Origin: Narthecium ossifragum
Lineage: Eukaryota > Streptophyta > Magnoliopsida > Dioscoreales > Nartheciaceae
Direction of reading: 5' to 3'
Length of the DNA: 64,000 bases
NCBI GenBank assembly: GCA_963920575.1
Contig: OY986966.1
Coordinates: 16,921,888-16,985,887 of the forward strand
This document shows positions 58,292 to 64,000 of the stretch, in pieces; positions within the stretch are counted from its first letter, which is position 1; every line of letters starts with the position of its first letter. A program made the translations under genes and the position numbers. The notes beneath the pieces were generated by a model that saw nothing but the letters and a program-made list of their open reading frames with translations, made no database searches and was not told the DNA's origin.

Positions 58292-58603
58292 GTTAAGATT
58301 ATATGTGGGAGAGAAGAGAAGAAAAAGCACACAAAGCACACAGATTCACGTGGTTCACCCAAGTATAGGATTACGTCCACGGAGTCACTGGAGTTCTTCT
58401 CTATCTCAGAGGCAAAATGCCAAAATTATATTTTACAATGACGGTCGCCCTTATAAACCATCATATCCTAGGGTTTCGACACATAGGATTAAAATTACAT
58501 AGAATACCCCTATTAAATAACCGATTCTTGACCGCTCTGCGCAACATTATATGGGCAGATCCATAATATAATATGGCGAGTGATCAGGCTCCACATCTCA
58601 ACA
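58292..58603 (-). mobile_element. 5' LTR of the copia element
   Basis: The plus strand reads TGTTAAGATTATATG... to ...catctcaaca, inverted ends TGTT/AACA, about 312 bases, directly beside the primer-binding site. Its partner (3' LTR) is not in the window; the element is cut at 32619. The right boundary is inferred from the inverted ends only. Confidence 0.65.
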
Positions 58604-59600
58604 TTTTTTAGTTATGTTCTCTCTCAATTAATTCTTTTTTTCCTAACTCCACCTCAAACGTCAGATATAAAATCCTCCAGGTTCTTCTCCACCGTTTGAT
58701 GCATCATTTGCGTCTTGTAATATAGACTAGCATGGGCCTATGCCACGTGTCATCGTTATCTTTAGTTACATACACCATAACTCGACTAACTCTCGTAATT
58801 TCTCTCTCCCCACTAACACACACACACTCTCTCTTTTCTGACTTCACTCGTTTCGTCAGTATAAACGCCTTTTGGATCTTATAATGTAGAGAAACTTTGC
58901 CTGTACATGTATGCATTTTCAAAAATGTTGGGCCATAAGCCCCCATTGTCATAAGATAGTTCTGTCTCTGGATCCGAGCTGAATCGAGTATTTGAGCACA
59001 TGTAGATCATGTATCCCGGTCTCCCCGCTTAGGCATTTATTTTCCTGAATTCTTCATTTGTTTTAGTGTAAACTAAACATCATATAAAAAGGTTTTTCGA
59101 GGAAAATATTAAAAAGAAAAGAAATCCTTTACTTGGCAAATTGAGGAGAAAAAATATACATCAAGCTCAAATGATTGCTACCCATCTTTGGCAACGGGGT
59201 TAAGAGGTTTCTATTTTTTTATCAAACATCAAAACAATGATTACAATGTTACTATTATTCTACCTACTATATTGCTCTTTATTTTTTCTTACCTCATGTT
59301 TTCTAACCCCATATTCCCCTTAATCCCATTAACCCTATTCCCTTAATCCCGAACCAAATGAGGGCAAGTTCCGTTCATCTTTACAAAGAAAGGTGCATGA
59401 AGCTTTAGACCCGTCTTCTCTTACAACTAGCGATTCCTAGATGATGTGTTAGTATCAAATTTACATTTCAAGAAATCCTAAAATGTAAAAGTTTAAAGTG
59501 CTTTATTTGAAAACTTAAAATAAATAATTAGTATTCATCTCTCGGGACAATTATGATTAAAATCAGTTTGACGTCAGAAACGTTTAGAAGCTCCAGGAAG
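58604..59600. other. intergenic upstream of the PPR gene
   Basis: AT-rich, with small repeat debris: gtcagatataaaatcc and cttctccaccgttt at 58669-58700 resemble 28848-28890, and gactagcatgggcctatgcc at 58726 is a Helitron-3'-end-like word. No gene was found. Confidence 0.5.
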
Positions 59601-59611
59601 GCCTGGATCCA

Positions 59612-59624
59612 TGGGCCCAAGCCC
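59612..59624 (+). promoter_or_regulatory. site II elements of the PPR promoter
   Basis: TGGGCC (59612-59617) and, on the other strand, GGGCTT (AAGCCC at 59619-59624) stand together about 70-80 bases before the start codon; a further agccct (AGGGCT reversed) follows at 59634. Clustered TGGGCY elements, bound by TCP factors, are typical of plant genes for organelle gene expression. No clear TATA box is visible. Confidence 0.6.
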
Positions 59625-59692
59625 GTTCTTAAAAGCCCTACAAGCAATCGAAACTAAAGGCATTCGCTTTGGCTGTTGATGACCATGGAGGC

Positions 59693-62083
59693 ATGACATG
59701 GATCACTCACTGTGCACACGTCCTCCCGCCATGCCTCGGCGCCGCGCGCGCCGGCGACCTCATCGCGCGCGCGGCCTCCCGCTCCCTTGCCGAGCTGCGC
59801 CAGGCCCACGCCCACGCCACCTCTACTGGAATCCTACCTCGGGACGCCGACGCCACTACTTCCCTCCTCCTCGCCTACTCCTCCCTCGGCGACCACAACT
59901 CCTCCCTCCTTTTCCTCCGCCACACCCCTCGACACCTCCGCCGCGGCGCGTTCCTCTACAACTCTCTTGTCCGTTACCTTTCCAGCTCCTCTCTCCATGC
60001 TGATGCCATCCGAGTTTACAACTTCATGCTCCGGGAAGGCGTCGCCCCCGATGACCGCACCTTCCCCTTTGTACTCTCTGCATGCGCCCATGCGGCGTCC
60101 TACGCTCGCTACAAGGGTCGAGAGATCCATGGTTCCGTCGTAAAGCTTGGGTTTGGCTCTGATGTGTTCGTTGGTAATACCCTTTTGACCTTTTATGGTT
60201 CTTGTGGCCTTCTGGATGGTGCCATAAAGACGTTTGATGAAATGCCTTTTAGAGATGTTGTTAGTTGGAATTCGATGATCTCGGTGCTTTCAACAAATGG
60301 GTACTCTTCGGATTCGATGGATTGGTTTGTCTGGCTGTCAAGGAGTGGATTGATGGCTAATTCAGTTAGCTTGATCAGTGTTCTTCCGGCTTGTGCGGCT
60401 GTGGGGAATGAGGTGTTTGGGAAGGGAGTTCATGGTTATGCAATAAAGAGTGGGTTGGATTCTGAAGTCGTCGTCGGAAATGCTCTTGTTGACGCATATG
60501 GCAAGTGCAGGAACATGGAGGATTCTATAAGAGTTTTTACTTGCATGCCTGAGAGGAATGATGTTTCTTGGAATGCAATCATTGGTAGCTTTGTTCACGT
60601 TGGTTTTTATGGAGGTGCTTTGCAGACTTTTAGAGAGATGCTTGCCTCTGTGGTGAAGCCTAACTCTGTGACCATTTCTAGTTTGTTACCTGCATTGGTG
60701 GTAATGGAGTGTTTTAAGCTGGGCTGTGAAGTTCATGGATATAGTATACGTAATGGCATGGATTCTGACATATTTGTTTCTAATTCTCTCGTGGATATGT
60801 ATGCCAAATCCGGATGTTCAAAGAAGGCAAGTGATGTTTTCTACAGAACAAGGAGTAGGAATGCAGTGTCATGGAATGCAATGATTGCTAATTTTGCGCA
60901 GAATGGAGCTGAGTTAGAAGCCATCGGGCTTGTTAAGAACATGCAAGATTGTGGAGAATGCCCGAATTCTGTCACCTTTACAAATGTTCTTCCGGCCTGT
61001 GCTAGGATTGCTTCTCTGAAGAAAGGGAAGGAGATACATGCTTTGTCGATTCGTGTTGGGTCTTATCTCGACTTGTTTGTTTCAAATGCTTTAATCGACA
61101 TGTATGCAAAATGTGGAAGATTGGAACTTGCCAGAAAGGTTTTTGATGTATCAGAGAAAGATGAAGTGTCATACAATACATTGATTGTTGGGTACTCTCA
61201 GAGTCTTTTGTGCTTGGGTGCTCTTCATCTTTTCTTGGAAATGAGCTCAGCGGGTCTTGACTACGATGTTGTTTCTTTCATGGGTGCTTTGTCGGCATGT
61301 GCAAACATGTCTGCACTCAAGCAGGGAAGGGAGATTCATGGCCTTTCGGTGAGAAAGATGTTTTACACCCATCTTTTTGTGGCGAACTCGCTTCTGGATT
61401 TATACACCAAAACTGGAAGAATGGATGTTGCTAAGAAGATATTTGATCGGATTTCAAACAAGGATGTCGCTTCGTGGAACTCCATGATTCTGGGATTTGG
61501 AATGCAAGGTGATCTGCAAACTGCGATAGAAATGTTTGACATGATGAAGGGCGATGGAGTGGAATATGATCATGTTTCTTATATCGCAGTCTTGTCAGCT
61601 TGTAGCCATGGTGGGCTGGTCAAGAGAGGACAGAAGTATTTTGACAATATGTTAAATCAAAATATCAGGCCGACACAGATGCATTATGCATGCATGGTTG
61701 ATCTTCTGGGGAGGGCTAGCTTAATGAGGGAAGCGAAAGAATATATAGAAGGCATGCCTTTCGAAGCAGATTCCAATGTTTGGGGTGCGCTACTTGGGGC
61801 ATGTCGTATTCATGGGAATATAGAGTTGGGTAGGTGGGCGGCAAAGCATTTGTTTGAACTAAAACCAGGGCATTGTGGTTATTATATTGTACTATCAAAC
61901 ATGTATGCTGAAGCTGGAAGATGGCGTGAAGCAAATGAGATCAGAGAGCTAATGAAGTCACGAAGGATGAAGAAGAATCCAGGCTGTAGCTGGATAATGA
62001 GCGGTAACAAGATGCATGCTTTTATGGTAGGTGAAAGAATGGAAGAACCTGACCTGGACTTGTGCAATGAAGGTTATAGTTGA
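59693..62083 (+). CDS. PLS-class PPR protein with E domain, no DYW
   Basis: Single exon, 796 residues from the ATG at 59693; the frame is open a few codons further upstream, but without an ATG. Repeats of P, L and S type fill about residues 60-690. The V-WN-MI motif recurs near residues 189, 290, 391, 492 and 593, an exact period of 101, that is, one P-L-S triplet. After HYACMVDLLGRA (about 662) come the E motifs (VWGALLGACRIHGN, GYYIVLSNMYAEAGRW, NPGCSWI) and the beginning of E+ (NKMHAFMVGE); the DYW deaminase is absent. Such proteins bind single organelle RNA sites and usually specify C-to-U editing, calling on a separate DYW protein. The N-terminus is rich in Ala/Arg with few acids, consistent with organelle targeting. 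The first 370 bases are strongly GC-rich. Target unknown. Confidence 0.93.
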   Translation: MTWITHCAHVLPPCLGAARAGDLIARAASRSLAELRQAHAHATSTGILPRDADATTSLLLAYSSLGDHNSSLLFLRHTPRHLRRGAFLYNSLVRYLSSSSLHADAIRVYNFMLREGVAPDDRTFPFVLSACAHAASYARYKGREIHGSVVKLGFGSDVFVGNTLLTFYGSCGLLDGAIKTFDEMPFRDVVSWNSMISVLSTNGYSSDSMDWFVWLSRSGLMANSVSLISVLPACAAVGNEVFGKGVHGYAIKSGLDSEVVVGNALVDAYGKCRNMEDSIRVFTCMPERNDVSWNAIIGSFVHVGFYGGALQTFREMLASVVKPNSVTISSLLPALVVMECFKLGCEVHGYSIRNGMDSDIFVSNSLVDMYAKSGCSKKASDVFYRTRSRNAVSWNAMIANFAQNGAELEAIGLVKNMQDCGECPNSVTFTNVLPACARIASLKKGKEIHALSIRVGSYLDLFVSNALIDMYAKCGRLELARKVFDVSEKDEVSYNTLIVGYSQSLLCLGALHLFLEMSSAGLDYDVVSFMGALSACANMSALKQGREIHGLSVRKMFYTHLFVANSLLDLYTKTGRMDVAKKIFDRISNKDVASWNSMILGFGMQGDLQTAIEMFDMMKGDGVEYDHVSYIAVLSACSHGGLVKRGQKYFDNMLNQNIRPTQMHYACMVDLLGRASLMREAKEYIEGMPFEADSNVWGALLGACRIHGNIELGRWAAKHLFELKPGHCGYYIVLSNMYAEAGRWREANEIRELMKSRRMKKNPGCSWIMSGNKMHAFMVGERMEEPDLDLCNEGYS

Positions 62084-64000
62084 AGGATATTGAATTCCTT
62101 TGACATGAAGATTTTAGAGAGATCTTGCTAACCTGATGCTTGATGCTTCATAGCAAGCTGCATCAAGAGATCAGATTTGGGTACTCTGTTCTGTTGATGT
62201 TCACAGAAGTAGAACTCCTGATCGGAATGAGCCATTAGGGAGTTTGCTGTTCTTGTGAGAGCTCCTGGAAAAAAGTAGGTAAGGAATTATCAAGCCAACT
62301 CAAAGATTGCAACAAGCTGCGATTTTCGATTGCTATAGGGAAGTCACTTGCAGTTTTCTGAAGGTCACTGGCATTTTGAGGCCTTTTTAGGACCTTGATT
62401 GGCAACCTTTGGAAAGGTCTCTTGCCATACTGATTTCATTGTCTTGAAGGATAAGAGACCATGTTTACTCTTTGAGCGAGTAGTGGAAGCTTGCAGCATA
62501 CACATCTCTGGTTTTGATGAGATTAGCATTTGGGACTGGATGATTTCTCATAGTTCTTGATTACCTGATTAAAATTTGAAGTTTGTGAAGTTGACAACAG
62601 CATTCTTGTGTTCCAACCTTGTGTACTGAAAAGCCGACATATTTAGCTTGTAAGAAGTTATTTTTTAACTTGTACATTTGTCAACATATCTACTTACTGA
62701 AGAAAGTTCATGTTATGTCTGTCAAACTTGCGCTTTTTAGGAACTATTTCATCTTATGTACTGTTAACAATATGATTTGTTCATTTGAGATTTCCAGTTC
62801 ATTACATCTCACTGTTCGAACTCCTTGAAACACAACAGTATCATGACTTCTGTTCATGTTCAGTAAATATCATGCTGTAATAAGGGCATCTGACATGCAG
62901 CTTAAGATAGGCTTATCTTGGCAAGAAAAACATATTCATTGCACAGGCACTCCAGTCCAAATTCCTAATTTTGTTTCTTATTATGGTTACCTAAACCTGT
63001 AACAGCGAATAATTGATGCTTTATTTTTCAGCATTTAAAACACTTCGTTTACAAAGTAATTTCCTGATGAGTCATAAATTATGCATATTTTAGCCCCTTA
63101 ACTTAGCTTTGTTAGTTATGAGTAGATGTATTTGATAGTTTGGTTATTGATTTCAAGTTTAGTCATGCTTAGAGAAGAAATACAAAATCTTCGGTTAAAA
63201 AAACAAATTCTGCGTAATCTGAATATATGAAATTAGTCATCGACTGTTTGGAAACAAATCACTAGAATTCATAGAAAAATCTAAAAATTCTGAAATTCTG
63301 GGAGCAGAAAGAAGACTCAAAGAACTATAACTTTCGTGTTCAATAATTTTCAAGATTCCTGATGGATTAGCGTAAGAAATTAAGAATGTTATTATCTGTG
63401 AAAGTTGGAATTAAAAGGCTGAAGAAATTAATTGTTGACGTGGCAGTAACCGACCCAACTAGGTTTCCTGGATTAGTAATGGTCCCGATCGATTGGGTAC
63501 GCTGACGTGGCAAGTATGGAAATTAGTAAAATCAGAGTTTAAGTCTAGTTATCACTTCTAAACCCTATTTCAGGGTTGCAATTATAAATAGAGCTATTCC
63601 ATACCAAGTTTCCTATCTTTTGACTATATTTGAAGAAGGAAATAGAAAGATGGTGAGGGTGCGGATGTTGATAGCTTCCTATCCCAATCCAATGGCGTTC
63701 ATCCAAAAGATGAGTAGCTAATTCTTGTATTTAGGGATCTCATGAAACCATAGTGTAGTTTTGGTATTTTTTTAGTTTGATTCTTGTGAACCTCTCAAGT
63801 ATTATTTTCTTTTTAAATCCACTTGTTTTTTGATTTGTCAATCGAGGGACACTTTCGTATTTGTTTACAAAGCATGCCAAATTCATAAATTCGGGACCAA
63901 AATACCCTTGCTAATTCTCTCTCATCATTTAATGCCACCTGACACAAGTATGAGAGAGAGAAATGAGAAAATTCCTTACTTATGCGAGGAATTTCTTAAT
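62084..64000. other. PPR 3' region and intergenic, no gene seen
   Basis: The first few hundred bases should be the 3' untranslated region. Beyond about 62900 the sequence is AT-rich. A TATA-like ataaatagag near 63584, an open atggtgagg near 63651 and a gagagaga run near 63951 do not add up to a gene I can support. Confidence 0.5.

Noticed and set aside
59669..59692. PPR start upstream of 59693
   Set aside because: The frame extends to 59669 but begins with TTG; a plant nuclear gene needs ATG, and the first in-frame ATG is 59693.
63579..63760. Small gene after a TATA-like word near 63584
   Set aside because: The ATG at 63651 opens only a short frame with no recognisable product and no splice sites that I can support.

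Overview
The window is nuclear DNA of a flowering plant. Evidence is a spliced beta-tubulin gene, an intronless PLS-class pentatricopeptide repeat (PPR) gene, and plant-type Ty3/gypsy, Ty1/copia, L1-like and Helitron elements. The PPR gene is very GC-rich at its 5' end and much less so later, a gradient typical of monocots, so a monocot is likely but not proven. No tRNA, rRNA, CRISPR or bacterial-type operon was seen.

Layout. 1-1527: tails of long LTRs. 1805-2660: GA-rich satellite. 3627-7930: beta-tubulin gene (+) with a leader intron and three coding exons. 9093-15735: a second copy of the tubulin 3' end, split by four nested elements (hAT-like shell, solo LTR with GTAAG duplication, complete Reina-like gypsy with AGAAA duplication). 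16401-18210: unrecognised gene (-) with a repeat-filled leader intron. 18349-22735: decayed LINE (-). 22736-32618: fragments of a long-LTR, Del/Tekay-like gypsy family on both strands, containing two solo LTRs with perfect target duplications (TGGAT, GACGA). 32619-58603: one copia element (-), blown apart to about 26 kb by an LTR at 33774-53260 and a solo LTR at 55164-58253 (CCATC duplication). The first of these LTRs is itself split by three related non-autonomous Helitrons (34510-41052, 41053-47544, 47943-52056). 59612-62083: PPR gene with site II promoter elements. 62084-64000: no gene seen.

Most notable: the three Helitrons share ends, two sit head to tail with no spacer at a single A|T site, and they carry pieces of host genes in Helitron orientation. 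These are three exons of a kinesin-14, part of a plastid ATP/ADP translocase, part of an alpha-tubulin, and the start of a histone H2A. The empty LTR sites can be read by comparison with the uninterrupted LTR at 55164-58253, which fixes the insertion order. A second notable point is a hairpin module built on the palindrome GATCGATC that recurs in several LTRs, including one from an apparently different family.

Only the beta-tubulin and PPR genes are clearly functional host genes. The 16.4-18.2 kb gene is plausible. Everything else is repeat or transposon debris.
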